NCBI GenBank assembly: GCA_937125225.1
Contig: CAKZLE010000020.1
Location: 62,001 to 126,000, forward strand
Direction: 5' to 3'
DNA length: 64,000 nt
DNA from: an uncultured Spirochaetia bacterium
GTDB taxonomy: Bacteria; Spirochaetota; Spirochaetia; CAKZLE01
Under the pieces are notes generated by a model. The model saw nothing but the letters and a program-made list of their open reading frames with translations, searched no databases and had not been told where the DNA came from. Shown in pieces: positions 1 through 7,499 of this stretch. The first letter of the stretch is position 1; the number at the start of each line of letters is the position of its first letter. The translations under genes were made by a program, and so were the position numbers.

Positions 1-1
1 A

Positions 2-250
2 GGTATCGATATGGGATATGGCTATACTGCGATCATCATCGCCTGGATGGCCCAACTCAATCCACTAGCCTGTATTCTGGTTTCTATACTCATGGCAGGC
101 CTGCTTGTAGGTGGTGATCAGCTACAGATGATGGTGGGATTACCCTCATCGATGGGACTAGTCATTCAGGGACTTCTCTTGTTCCCTCTGTTAGCCGGTT
201 CAGTCTTCACTGAATACCGTCTGAAGATCGTTAGAAAGGTGGAGGCGTAA
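2..250 (+). CDS. ABC importer permease, C-terminal part (YufP-like, nucleoside or sugar)
   Basis: The reading frame is open from the first bases of the window, so this is the 3' end of a longer gene; the first ATG inside it (position 11) is not a credible start. The visible 83 residues are hydrophobic membrane segments ending in a short basic cytoplasmic tail (EYRLKIVRK). The next gene begins one base after the stop and encodes the paired permease, which identifies this one as the first membrane subunit of a BmpA/YufNOPQ-type importer for nucleosides or related compounds. The ATPase and binding protein would lie upstream, outside the window. Confidence 0.75.
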   Translation, partial: GIDMGYGYTAIIIAWMAQLNPLACILVSILMAGLLVGGDQLQMMVGLPSSMGLVIQGLLLFPLLAGSVFTEYRLKIVRKVEA

Positions 251-251
251 T

Positions 252-1205
252 ATGCAGTTGATAACAACACTTCTTGCTGTCACATTGAGTGCAGGGACAT
301 CTCTGCTCTATGCGACGATCGGTGAGATCTATACAGAGAGATCTGGTATCCTCAACCTTGGTGTCGAGGGAATGATGATGATGGGAGCGCTCTCTGCTTT
401 TGCCGTCTCTTTCTACACTGGGAGTCTCTTCCTGTCTCTCATTGTCGCTATGCTCGTTGGTGGTTCACTCGCACTCCTACACGCCTTCCTCTCTATTTCG
501 ATGAGAGCGAATCAGGTAGTGAGTGGGTTGAGTATCACCCTGTTTGGAACCGGACTTGCTAGTTATCTCGGTCAGCGACTCGGGCCTGAATCAAATGGAT
601 TCAACCTAGCAGGTATGACTGCTTCGAACTTTCAGAAGATTCAGATTCCCTTCTTAGGAGATATACCGATACTCGCGGCCTTCTTCAATCAAGATGTTCT
701 GACCTATATGCTGTTTCTGATCGTTCCTCTCTCTTGGTACTTCATGTACAGGACTAAACATGGACTCTCCCTACGATCTGTGGGAGAGAATCCTAGAACG
801 GCCTCAGCAATGGGGATCAGTGTGGCGAAGGTAAGATATCTATATACGGTGATCGGTGGTATGCTCGTCGGTCTAGGTGGCGCACATCTGACTTTAGCCT
901 ATACGCCAGGTTGGTCGGAGAATGTTACCGGTGGTAGAGGTTGGATAGTCATCGCACTAGTGATCTTTGCTGGCTGGAACCCCTCTCGGGCTGTATTCGG
1001 TGCGGTCCTTTTCGGTGGTATCAATGCCATTCAGTTCAGGTTACAGGCTGCCGGTACTATGATCCCCGCCTCTTTCCTCAATATGGCTCCCTATGTAGTC
1101 ACTGTGGTCGTTCTTGCCTTGATGACGATCATAGGAAAGAAGAAGAAGGGTAAATACTCCTCTCCTTCTGCCCTTGGTAATGCCTTTTCGATCGAAGACA
1201 AGTAA
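252..1205 (+). CDS. ABC importer permease (YufQ-like, nucleoside or sugar)
   Basis: This is a 317-residue multi-spanning membrane protein of the branched-chain amino acid/ribose permease superfamily (BPD_transp_2). The stretch GEIYTERSGILNLGVEGMM near residues 24-42 is characteristic of the second permease of BmpA-linked nucleoside importers. The ATG at 252 follows GGAGG with 6 nt spacing and lies one base after the upstream permease stop, so the two are translationally coupled. A strong hairpin terminator follows at 1228. The substrate cannot be read from the permease; nucleosides are the best family-based guess. Confidence 0.85.
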   Translation: MQLITTLLAVTLSAGTSLLYATIGEIYTERSGILNLGVEGMMMMGALSAFAVSFYTGSLFLSLIVAMLVGGSLALLHAFLSISMRANQVVSGLSITLFGTGLASYLGQRLGPESNGFNLAGMTASNFQKIQIPFLGDIPILAAFFNQDVLTYMLFLIVPLSWYFMYRTKHGLSLRSVGENPRTASAMGISVAKVRYLYTVIGGMLVGLGGAHLTLAYTPGWSENVTGGRGWIVIALVIFAGWNPSRAVFGAVLFGGINAIQFRLQAAGTMIPASFLNMAPYVVTVVVLALMTIIGKKKKGKYSSPSALGNAFSIEDK

Positions 1206-1227
1206 ATCGAGCAGCTCCAGAAACAAT

Positions 1228-1253
1228 AAAACCCCTGGTCTTCCAGGGGTTTT
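1228..1253. terminator. Bidirectional rho-independent terminator
   Basis: An 11-bp perfect stem, AAAACCCCTGG / CCAGGGGTTTT with a TCTT loop, is flanked by A and T runs on both sides. It lies between convergent genes (permease ending at 1205, leuD ending at 1275) and can serve both strands. Confidence 0.9.
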
Positions 1254-1274
1254 ATCATGAGTAGCTATCTGCTC

Positions 1275-1811
1275 CTAGTAGTTCGCATCAGCGAACTCTA
1301 CCCAGCCTCCAGCTTCGACAAGGGTCTTATCGAACTCTGAGAGTTTGAATGGGATCGTAAGAGTCGTATCTCCGGAGGTGAACGTGAAAGACTGAGCCTC
1401 AAGATCTGTTACCACCGAGCACTCTTTACCCTTGAAAGTCTCGAAGAGGCTATCGATATCCTCTTTTGGAAGTTCAACTGCCATCATCCCACAGTTATAC
1501 ATGTTCTGACGGTAGATTCGTGAGAATCCCTCTGCGATCACGAGATAGATCTCATTGATCTCAAGAGCCCATGGTGCATGTTCTCTTGAAGAGCCACAAC
1601 CGAAGTTGTTCCTCGTAACGACGACCTGCCTATTCTCAAGACTCGTAGCAGGGTCGAAGCCCTCTAGTTTCAAGTCTTCGAGAAGGTAAGGCTTCAAGGC
1701 TGCCTTACTGTTCTCTGTCAAATATTTTGCAGGAATGATCTCATCAGTGTTTATATCATCCCGATCGAGGAACAGTATGTTTCCTTTGAATCTGTCTGTC
1801 TTATTACTCAT
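1275..1811 (-). CDS. leuD: 3-isopropylmalate dehydratase small subunit (LeuD-type)
   Basis: This 178-residue aconitase-family swivel domain carries the hallmark GCGSSREHAPWAL motif. It pairs with LeuC to interconvert 2- and 3-isopropylmalate in leucine synthesis. The start overlaps the end of leuC by 8 bases. Its length matches the short archaeal-type small subunits. The substrate loop region (PAKYLTENSKAALKPYL) is not one I can assign confidently, and no leuA or leuB is nearby, so a related 2-hydroxyacid hydro-lyase (for example acting on a methylmalate or homocitrate-like acid) remains possible. Confidence 0.85.
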   Translation of the reverse strand: MSNKTDRFKGNILFLDRDDINTDEIIPAKYLTENSKAALKPYLLEDLKLEGFDPATSLENRQVVVTRNNFGCGSSREHAPWALEINEIYLVIAEGFSRIYRQNMYNCGMMAVELPKEDIDSLFETFKGKECSVVTDLEAQSFTFTSGDTTLTIPFKLSEFDKTLVEAGGWVEFADANY

Positions 1812-3102
1812 TTGATCCCCCCTTATATGCTGGTGAATGTGCTAATGTCCCCTTGATGGCTGTAGCAGCTGCAGAGGCAGGGCTCATCAGGTGTACCATT
1901 CCACCTTTTCCCATTCTTCCGTTGAAATTCCTGTTTGTAGTAGAAGCGCAGATCTCATCGTTTGCAAGGACTCCATTACTCATACCAAGACAGGCTCCGC
2001 AGGTCGGGTTCGTCACACAGAATCCTGCATCCATGAAGATATCGATCAGTCCCTCTTTGAGTGCCTGTTTGAAGATATCAGGAGTAGCAGGGGAGAGTAC
2101 CCCTCGGATTCCCGGTGCGATGGTATGTCCTTCAAGGATCTTTGCAGCCTCTCGGAGGTCTTCGATCCGTCCGTTGGTACAACTTCCAATATATACCTGG
2201 TCGACTGCTGTCTCTTCAAAATCTGCAATGGCTCTCACCTGATCAGGTTTGTATCCGAAGGTGGCTACTGGAGCTAGAGTTGTCACATCGAAGGTGATCT
2301 CATCAGCATATACTGCATCCTCATCGGCGATCCATTTACTATAATCAGCAAGGGCGGCCTCTTTGGATTCATAATCATCTTTGATGAAGTCCCAAAGATA
2401 TTCTACGGTGGTCATGTCTGGATAACAGATACCGGTAGTACCTCCAGCCTCGATTGCCATATTCGAAAGTGTCATTCTCTCTTCCATCGAGAATCTATCG
2501 ATGACAGGTCCTGTGAACTCGATCACTTTGTTCGTTGCCCCGTTCACTCCGATCTTACCGATGATAGCGAGTATGACATCTTTGGCGAAGACTCCCTCTT
2601 GTAGTGTTCCAGTGAACTCTATCTTGAGAGTCTCAGGGGTCTTGAAACTACAGACTCCCTTGAGGATCCCGACTTCGAGGTCTGTTGTTCCCACCCCCGC
2701 TGCAAAGGCACAGAAGGCGCCATGTGTACAGGTATGAGAATCTCCCATGATCACGGTGAAACCGGGTCTTACAAAGCCTTTCTCGGGGAAAAGCGCATGA
2801 CAGACTCCATTGGCACCAATATCGAAGAAGTCCTTGATATTATGTCGTTTTGCCCAATCTCTCATGATCTTACCCTGTTCTGCAGTCTTTGAGTCTTTTG
2901 CAGGTGTGACATGATCGATCACTGCTTTGATCTTGTCGGGGTCGAATACCCGATCCTTTCCTCGTGCTACAAGATCATTGATCGCTATAGGCGTCGTGAT
3001 CTCATGACAGAATACGCGGTCTAATGAGAGAATACTAATATCTGCTCCCTGTCTATCGATCAGATGTGCATCGAAAATCTTTTCTGCTACGGTCTTTCCC
3101 AT
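1804..3102 (-). CDS. leuC: 3-isopropylmalate dehydratase large subunit (LeuC-type)
   Basis: This 432-residue aconitase-superfamily large subunit is expected to hold a [4Fe-4S] cluster through Cys residues in IGSCTNGR and in CVTNPTCGACLG, both visible here. It also has GDSHTCTHG, which contributes to the active site. The ATG at 3102 follows AGGAG with 6 nt spacing. leuD is downstream and overlaps by 8 bases, so the two form one operon read leftward. The size is that of the archaeal-type subfamily (about 420-430 residues) rather than the 465-residue enterobacterial type. Confidence 0.88.
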   Translation of the reverse strand: MGKTVAEKIFDAHLIDRQGADISILSLDRVFCHEITTPIAINDLVARGKDRVFDPDKIKAVIDHVTPAKDSKTAEQGKIMRDWAKRHNIKDFFDIGANGVCHALFPEKGFVRPGFTVIMGDSHTCTHGAFCAFAAGVGTTDLEVGILKGVCSFKTPETLKIEFTGTLQEGVFAKDVILAIIGKIGVNGATNKVIEFTGPVIDRFSMEERMTLSNMAIEAGGTTGICYPDMTTVEYLWDFIKDDYESKEAALADYSKWIADEDAVYADEITFDVTTLAPVATFGYKPDQVRAIADFEETAVDQVYIGSCTNGRIEDLREAAKILEGHTIAPGIRGVLSPATPDIFKQALKEGLIDIFMDAGFCVTNPTCGACLGMSNGVLANDEICASTTNRNFNGRMGKGGMVHLMSPASAAATAIKGTLAHSPAYKGGSNE

Positions 3103-3139
3103 ATCTGCTCCTATTTTTCTGGATATTGCTATCCATGTA

Positions 3140-3727
3140 TTACCTTTCGTTACTGAAGACTCTTGGCGGTGACACTATCCAGATTGCTTTCAATCTCGTA
3201 TCACCAAGATTCTTCAAGGTGTGTGGTATATGTGATGAGAAGGAGACACTGTCATCAACTCCCAAGGTATATACCTTATTCCCGTATATCAACTCTGCAG
3301 AGCCTTCAAGGATGATTCCCATCTCTCTACCAGGATGTCCGAACTCCTCGCTCCCTCTCTGACCATTAGCCTCGATGGTGAGTTCTAGCGTCTCGAACGC
3401 AAAGTCCTCAGTTGAGTCTATTGGTGGTGATAGCTGTTCATAGCTTACCTGCTGGAGACTTAGATGATTTCGGTCCTCTTTATGGACGATCTTCACTTTC
3501 CTTGGTTTTTGGAGATCTTTGAAAAGATACTCAAGATCGATATCGAGCTCTTCTGTGATAGCTATCAAAGTATCAAGAGAGGGCGAGACTCTATTGTTCT
3601 CGATCTGAGAGAGAAGACTCGAACTTACCCCGATCGCCTCCGAAAGAGATTTCAAGGTCATCTTCTGCCGCTCACGTATCTTCTTTATCTTCTCTCCGAA
3701 TCTAAAGGTCTCTTTTTTGTCTGACAT
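3140..3727 (-). CDS. XRE-family regulator with C-terminal cupin domain
   Basis: An N-terminal helix-turn-helix of the Cro/XRE type (roughly residues 8-65, including LKSLSEAIGVSSSLLSQIE) is joined to a C-terminal cupin (roughly 110-190, with HPGREMGIILEGSAELIYG). This architecture is common in one-component regulators that sense a small ligand in the cupin barrel. I take the start at 3727 because an AGG lies 6 nt upstream; an ATG two codons earlier (3733) is possible, while the longer open frame upstream is AT-rich and unlike protein. It is divergent from a lone cupin gene at 3885, which it may control, and lies just upstream of leuCD on the same strand. Confidence 0.85.
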   Translation of the reverse strand: MSDKKETFRFGEKIKKIRERQKMTLKSLSEAIGVSSSLLSQIENNRVSPSLDTLIAITEELDIDLEYLFKDLQKPRKVKIVHKEDRNHLSLQQVSYEQLSPPIDSTEDFAFETLELTIEANGQRGSEEFGHPGREMGIILEGSAELIYGNKVYTLGVDDSVSFSSHIPHTLKNLGDTRLKAIWIVSPPRVFSNER

Positions 3728-3764
3728 AATCATCCTATATGAATGCGAGTTTACAAATACTGAA

Positions 3765-3784
3765 TTTATATAAGTATTTATAAA
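3765..3784. promoter_or_regulatory. Possible operator, AT-rich inverted repeat
   Basis: TTTATA and TATAAA arms are separated by 8 bases in the AT-rich region between the divergent XRE-cupin and cupin genes. The position suits an autoregulatory site, but simple AT-rich arms can occur by chance. Confidence 0.3.
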
Positions 3785-3884
3785 TCCAATTGGGGGATTT
3801 GTCAAGATATTGTAATGATTTATGGATAACTGAGTAAAATAGTGATATATTATACATATATTATTAAAAAAAGAGGAGTTACCG

Positions 3885-4235
3885 ATGTTCGTATCACACA
3901 GAGATAAAATTGAAAAGATTGAACTTACTTCAGAAGAGGTAAAAGGTGTTACTAAACAGATTCTCATCGGACCTGACGAGGGTTGGGAGGATCACGTCAT
4001 GAGAATGTTCACTCTCACAGATGGTGGTCATGCTCCTATGCATACCCATGATTGGCCTCATACCATATATGTTGTTGAAGGAGAGGGGATGCTCTACTTT
4101 GATGGAAAAGAACATAGACTTACTGCGGGTTCTACTGCCTATATTGACAGTAATATGGAACACCAGATTAGGAACTGGGGAACGAGTCACTTCGTATTTC
4201 TCTGTATTGTCCCAAGAAGAGGGGATTCAGTCTAG
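3885..4235 (+). CDS. Single-domain cupin protein
   Basis: This 116-residue protein has one cupin barrel, with metal-ligand style motifs HAPMHTHDWPH (residues about 46-56) and a late histidine in DSNMEHQIRN. Such small cupins act as isomerases, dioxygenases or ligand-binding proteins; the reaction cannot be assigned here. The start has a strong upstream GAGGAG. It is transcribed away from the XRE-cupin regulator at 3727, and a strong terminator follows 8 bases after the stop, so it is a single-gene unit. Confidence 0.8.
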   Translation: MFVSHRDKIEKIELTSEEVKGVTKQILIGPDEGWEDHVMRMFTLTDGGHAPMHTHDWPHTIYVVEGEGMLYFDGKEHRLTAGSTAYIDSNMEHQIRNWGTSHFVFLCIVPRRGDSV

Positions 4236-4243
4236 ATAGATGT

Positions 4244-4277
4244 ACGGCTTCTTCCGAGGAAGAAGCCGTTTTATTTT
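4244..4277. terminator. Rho-independent terminator
   Basis: ACGGCTTCTTCC and GGAAGAAGCCGT form a 12-bp inverted repeat with only two bases between the arms (so the real loop opens a little), followed by TTTTATTTT. It ends the cupin gene and may also serve the thioredoxin gene arriving from the right. Confidence 0.9.
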
Positions 4278-4281
4278 ACTA

Positions 4282-4632
4282 TTACGGAAGTAATATATCG
4301 TTGATAGCCTGCTCGAAGCTCTGCTTCGGTAGGGCACCCATGGCAGCCTGAGGTTGTCCTTCCATCGGTACGAATAGGATAGTTGGGATACTTCTGATCT
4401 CAAACATCTGTGAGAGCTGTTGCTGTTCTTCAGTATTCACTTTATAGATATCGATCTTGCCATTATATTCTTTAGCAAGTTCTTCAAGGACGGGAGCTAC
4501 CATCTTACATGGACCACACCAGTCTGCATAAAAATCTATGATACAGGGCTTGTCCCCTGCGAACTTCCATTCACCACCATTCTCGAAATTGAAAACCTTC
4601 TCTTTAAATGTCTCTACTGTTAAATGTTCCAT
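4282..4632 (-). CDS. trxA: Thioredoxin
   Basis: This 116-residue thioredoxin-fold protein has the WCGPCK redox site (Cys39 and Cys42 from the chosen start). The start at 4632 follows AAGGAG with 7 nt spacing; an ATG six codons further upstream lies before that site and is rejected. The conserved cis-proline is present in RSIPTILFV. There is no signal peptide, so it is a cytoplasmic disulfide reductase. It sits alone, with no reductase gene adjacent. Confidence 0.93.
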   Translation of the reverse strand: MEHLTVETFKEKVFNFENGGEWKFAGDKPCIIDFYADWCGPCKMVAPVLEELAKEYNGKIDIYKVNTEEQQQLSQMFEIRSIPTILFVPMEGQPQAAMGALPKQSFEQAINDILLP

Positions 4633-4810
4633 GTATATCTCCTTGATCATGCTTCTTTGTTTTCTTTACCTTATTAAAATAATAATAAATAAAAAAAAGT
4701 CAAATCAAATTATGAAGTAGTGCAAGAATGTGTTCTATAAACACTTTTTTATATGATACCATATAATCACTCATAAGAAGTAGAAGAAATATGAGAAGTA
4801 AGGAGAATCG

Positions 4811-5596
4811 ATGATGAAGAGCTATCTTAAAATATTGATATTAGTACTAAGTGTGACAGCCTTTCCCGTAAGCGGTATCTCACTCCTCGATGGGATGGTC
4901 TCCCTCGATGAGGGAAATGCGACGATTCATGGAGTGAATGGGTATATCGTGATTCCCAGTGCAGAGCCTGCCTGGTCAGATAATGAGGCTATGGTCACTG
5001 TAGGGTATTCTGCAAATCTCGCTGGCTCTTTCAGCCATCTTCCCTATCTCCAATTGGGACTTAATAACAGTTTCGAATTCGTGCTTTCTGCCGATGTTGA
5101 GAGTGATGCGGCTATTATGCTAAATGGTAAATGGCGTATCGATAAGAAAGGATCAAGATCCCTGGCGATCGGGGTGAACAGTCAGTTACTCAACATTCCT
5201 TCAGCAATTGATTGGGCGGCTCAGATCTATGCAGTCTCAACCTTCTCAAGTACCTTTATCGATTGGCCTGCGAAGACCACTCTGATGGTAGGGTATACCT
5301 TGAGTGAGAGTCTCTCCACTGATATAGATTATGGTATGGGATTCCAGACCACGTTCATGAAGGATCTCTTCAATGAAAAGGTGGATTTCCTCTTGGATTT
5401 TGGAAATATCTCCTACTGTGCGAACCCGAATGTCTCTGATGCGACGAATAGGGGGATGGTGAATCTTGGCTTTAGGCTGCTACCACTAAAACTTGCAGAT
5501 CAGGTCTATCTTTCCGGGGACCTGAGAGCTCTCGATATCCTTGACTCCTCAGATAGAGGTTTGAGTATTGGTATCGGACTCTCTTATAACCCATAA
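4811..5596 (+). CDS. Secreted protein, probable outer-membrane beta-barrel, unknown function
   Basis: The 261-residue product begins with a clear signal peptide (hydrophobic residues 5-20, then PVSG). The rest alternates short amphipathic strands with turns (for example MVTVGYSANLAG, LQLGLNNSFEFVLSA, KTTLMVGYTL, MVNLGFRLLPL), a pattern that suggests a transmembrane beta-barrel or porin-like domain. I do not recognise a named family. A good AGGAG lies 5 nt before the first of two consecutive ATGs. It stands as a single gene with an AT-rich leader. Confidence 0.65.
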   Translation: MMKSYLKILILVLSVTAFPVSGISLLDGMVSLDEGNATIHGVNGYIVIPSAEPAWSDNEAMVTVGYSANLAGSFSHLPYLQLGLNNSFEFVLSADVESDAAIMLNGKWRIDKKGSRSLAIGVNSQLLNIPSAIDWAAQIYAVSTFSSTFIDWPAKTTLMVGYTLSESLSTDIDYGMGFQTTFMKDLFNEKVDFLLDFGNISYCANPNVSDATNRGMVNLGFRLLPLKLADQVYLSGDLRALDILDSSDRGLSIGIGLSYNP

Positions 5597-5601
5597 CGGA
5601 T

Positions 5602-5627
5602 ATTACATGAATTAGTATTCATGTAAT
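5602..5627. other. Perfect 11-bp inverted repeat after the barrel gene
   Basis: ATTACATGAAT and ATTCATGTAAT are separated by TAGT, six bases after the stop at 5596. There is no T-run downstream, so it is a poor terminator; it could equally be an operator upstream of the promoter of the fusion gene at 5703. Confidence 0.5.
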
Positions 5628-5641
5628 TAAATGCACATATA

Positions 5642-5670
5642 TTGACAATCTCACCTTTCTTCATTACTGT
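5642..5670 (+). promoter_or_regulatory. Probable sigma70-type promoter
   Basis: A consensus -35 TTGACA (5642-5647) is followed after 17 bases by TACTGT (5665-5670). It lies just upstream of the GTG start of the fusion gene at 5703, leaving a leader of about 25 nt that contains GAGG. Confidence 0.5.
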
Positions 5671-5702
5671 TCTGATGAACTCTTTCATCGTGAGGTATAG
5701 TA

Positions 5703-7475
5703 GTGGGAAAGCTTAATTCTTGGCGAATATTGACAAATCATGCACGGATTCTCCTCTATCTGCTGAACAACCCGACCGCTCGGGTTCGGATCATAGCAGA
5801 AAAATTGGGAATCACAGAACGTGCAGTCCATAAGATCCTTTCAGAATTGGAACAGGAGGGGTATCTGACTCGAAGAAGAGAGGGAAGAAGGAATATCTAT
5901 CATCTCAATCTTTCTTCAGCTGTCACTATCGATCATGATCATGAACTCACCGTTAGAGAATTGCTGAAGCGATTAAAGCATCAAGACGACTATAGGCCTG
6001 CGGTCTTTCTCGATCGTGATGGGACGCTTATCGAGGATGAGGGGTATATCTCTTCTCCAGATGATATCCATCTCTTTCCCGAGACTATCTCCTCCCTGCA
6101 GAAGATCGCGAATGACTATGATCTCTTTGTCGTGACGAACCAATCTGGGATCGCTAAAGGGTTGATCACAACTGAAGAGGTCGATGCAGTGAACAAAGCA
6201 CTTGATTCTCAGCTCAAAGAGGCTGGTATCGAGATAAGAAGATGGTATGTCTGTCCCCATGACCGAGAAGACCATTGCGACTGTATGAAGCCGAAACCAC
6301 GCTTCATGTTAGAAGCCTCGAATGAGTTCAGGATTGATCTTTCGAGATCTTTCGTGATCGGAGATCATCCCCACGATGTCCTTATGGGAAACGAGTATGG
6401 GGCGACCGGTCTCTACCTGTTGACAGGTCATGGGGCTAAACACTCCATCGAGGTCGCTTCTGATAAACTGCTATTTCATACGATCGGGGATGCCGTCGAC
6501 TGGATCCTTGGACATAGAGCTGCTAAAAGTTCTCTAGATGCTGAGATTATTGAGGGTGTACGAGTTATACAGGCCGGTGGACTCACCGCCTTCCCAACTG
6601 AGACGGTATATGGTCTGGGAGCAGATGCTCTAGATGAGAGGGCTGTGAAGAAGATCTTTGAGGCTAAGCAGAGGCCATTCGAGGATCCTCTGATCTCCCA
6701 CGTCTCTAGTCGAGAGATGCTGATACCGTTAGTTTCAGAGTTACCTGACCGGGCGATAGCTCTCATGGATGCTTTCTGGCCGGGACCTCTGACCTTGGTC
6801 TTCAAGAAATCAGATAAGGTACCTGCTGCAGTCACTGCGGGGAATCCTACTGTTGCCATCAGAATGCCTAGCCATCCTGTAGCATTAGAACTCATTCGAC
6901 GATCAGGAAGACCGGTAGCTGCTCCTAGTGCGAACACTTTCGGAAAGACGAGCCCTACCACGGCCCAACATGTCATCGATCAACTTGAGGGTCGGTTCGA
7001 TGCGATCATCGATGGAGGAGCCTGTAGAGTAGGGGTCGAGTCGACGGTACTTTCTCTTGTTGGAGATACTGCCATACTGCTTAGGCCCGGAGGGATCACG
7101 ATCGAGGAGCTTGAAGGAGTGATAGGTCCCATCACTGTCAATGCTCCAAAGAAGGAGCTGGTATTTGATAGTCCGGGGATGTTCCCCTCTCACTATGCCC
7201 CAAAGACTCCGATGATCATGGTAGATGATCCAACCATCTATGCCCATGAGACTCATATTGCTGTTATGTTGTTCCAACCCTCAGAGGTAGATTATGCTGG
7301 AGAGGTCTTTCTCTTGAGTAATGATGGAGATCCCTCAGCAGCAGCCGCAAGACTTTATGAGACTATGAGAAGAATAGATCGTTTGAATTTGAGGCTTATT
7401 GTTGCCGAGAGACTTCCAGAGACTGGAATGGGTGTGGCGGTGAATGATCGGATGAGTCGCGCAGCTACCCCATAG
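5703..7475 (+). CDS. Triple fusion: winged helix + GmhB-like HAD phosphatase + Sua5/YrdC
   Basis: Three domains are fused in 590 residues. Residues 1-90 form a MarR/ArsR-like winged helix (IIAEKLGITERAVHKILSEL). Residues 98-265 are a class III HAD phosphatase of the GmhB/HisB type, with nucleophile motif DRDGT (104-108), TNQSG (145-149), a zinc set C184/H186/C192/C194, KPKP and GDHPHD (220-225). Residues 280-590 are a Sua5-type threonylcarbamoyl-AMP synthase: YrdC domain with PTETVYGL (298-305) and PSANTFGKTSPT, then the C-terminal Sua5 domain ending in the usual NDRMSRAA. The Sua5 part makes the tRNA t6A precursor. The GTG at 5703 is the first start after an in-frame stop, with GAGG 7-8 nt upstream. 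No frame break is visible, so the fusion appears genuine. Confidence 0.85.
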   Translation: MGKLNSWRILTNHARILLYLLNNPTARVRIIAEKLGITERAVHKILSELEQEGYLTRRREGRRNIYHLNLSSAVTIDHDHELTVRELLKRLKHQDDYRPAVFLDRDGTLIEDEGYISSPDDIHLFPETISSLQKIANDYDLFVVTNQSGIAKGLITTEEVDAVNKALDSQLKEAGIEIRRWYVCPHDREDHCDCMKPKPRFMLEASNEFRIDLSRSFVIGDHPHDVLMGNEYGATGLYLLTGHGAKHSIEVASDKLLFHTIGDAVDWILGHRAAKSSLDAEIIEGVRVIQAGGLTAFPTETVYGLGADALDERAVKKIFEAKQRPFEDPLISHVSSREMLIPLVSELPDRAIALMDAFWPGPLTLVFKKSDKVPAAVTAGNPTVAIRMPSHPVALELIRRSGRPVAAPSANTFGKTSPTTAQHVIDQLEGRFDAIIDGGACRVGVESTVLSLVGDTAILLRPGGITIEELEGVIGPITVNAPKKELVFDSPGMFPSHYAPKTPMIMVDDPTIYAHETHIAVMLFQPSEVDYAGEVFLLSNDGDPSAAAARLYETMRRIDRLNLRLIVAERLPETGMGVAVNDRMSRAATP

Positions 7476-7499
7476 GAGTAGCTGCTTCTGGGGGTCTTT
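7461..7499. terminator. Possible terminator between convergent genes
   Basis: GCAGCTAC (7461-7468) and GTAGCTGC (7478-7485) form an 8-bp stem overlapping the end of the fusion gene, followed by a short CTTTTA stretch. The T-run is short, so termination efficiency is uncertain. Confidence 0.45.

Noticed and set aside
1853-2297. Several overlapping open frames opposite leuC
   Set aside because: They mirror a conserved aconitase-family gene and have no family features.
3734-3967. Longer N-terminus for the XRE-cupin regulator
   Set aside because: AT-rich sequence with no protein-like features and overlap with the divergent cupin gene.
6476-6976. 166-residue open frame antisense to the Sua5 part
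   Set aside because: It has no ribosome-binding site, and its composition mirrors the real gene on the other strand.
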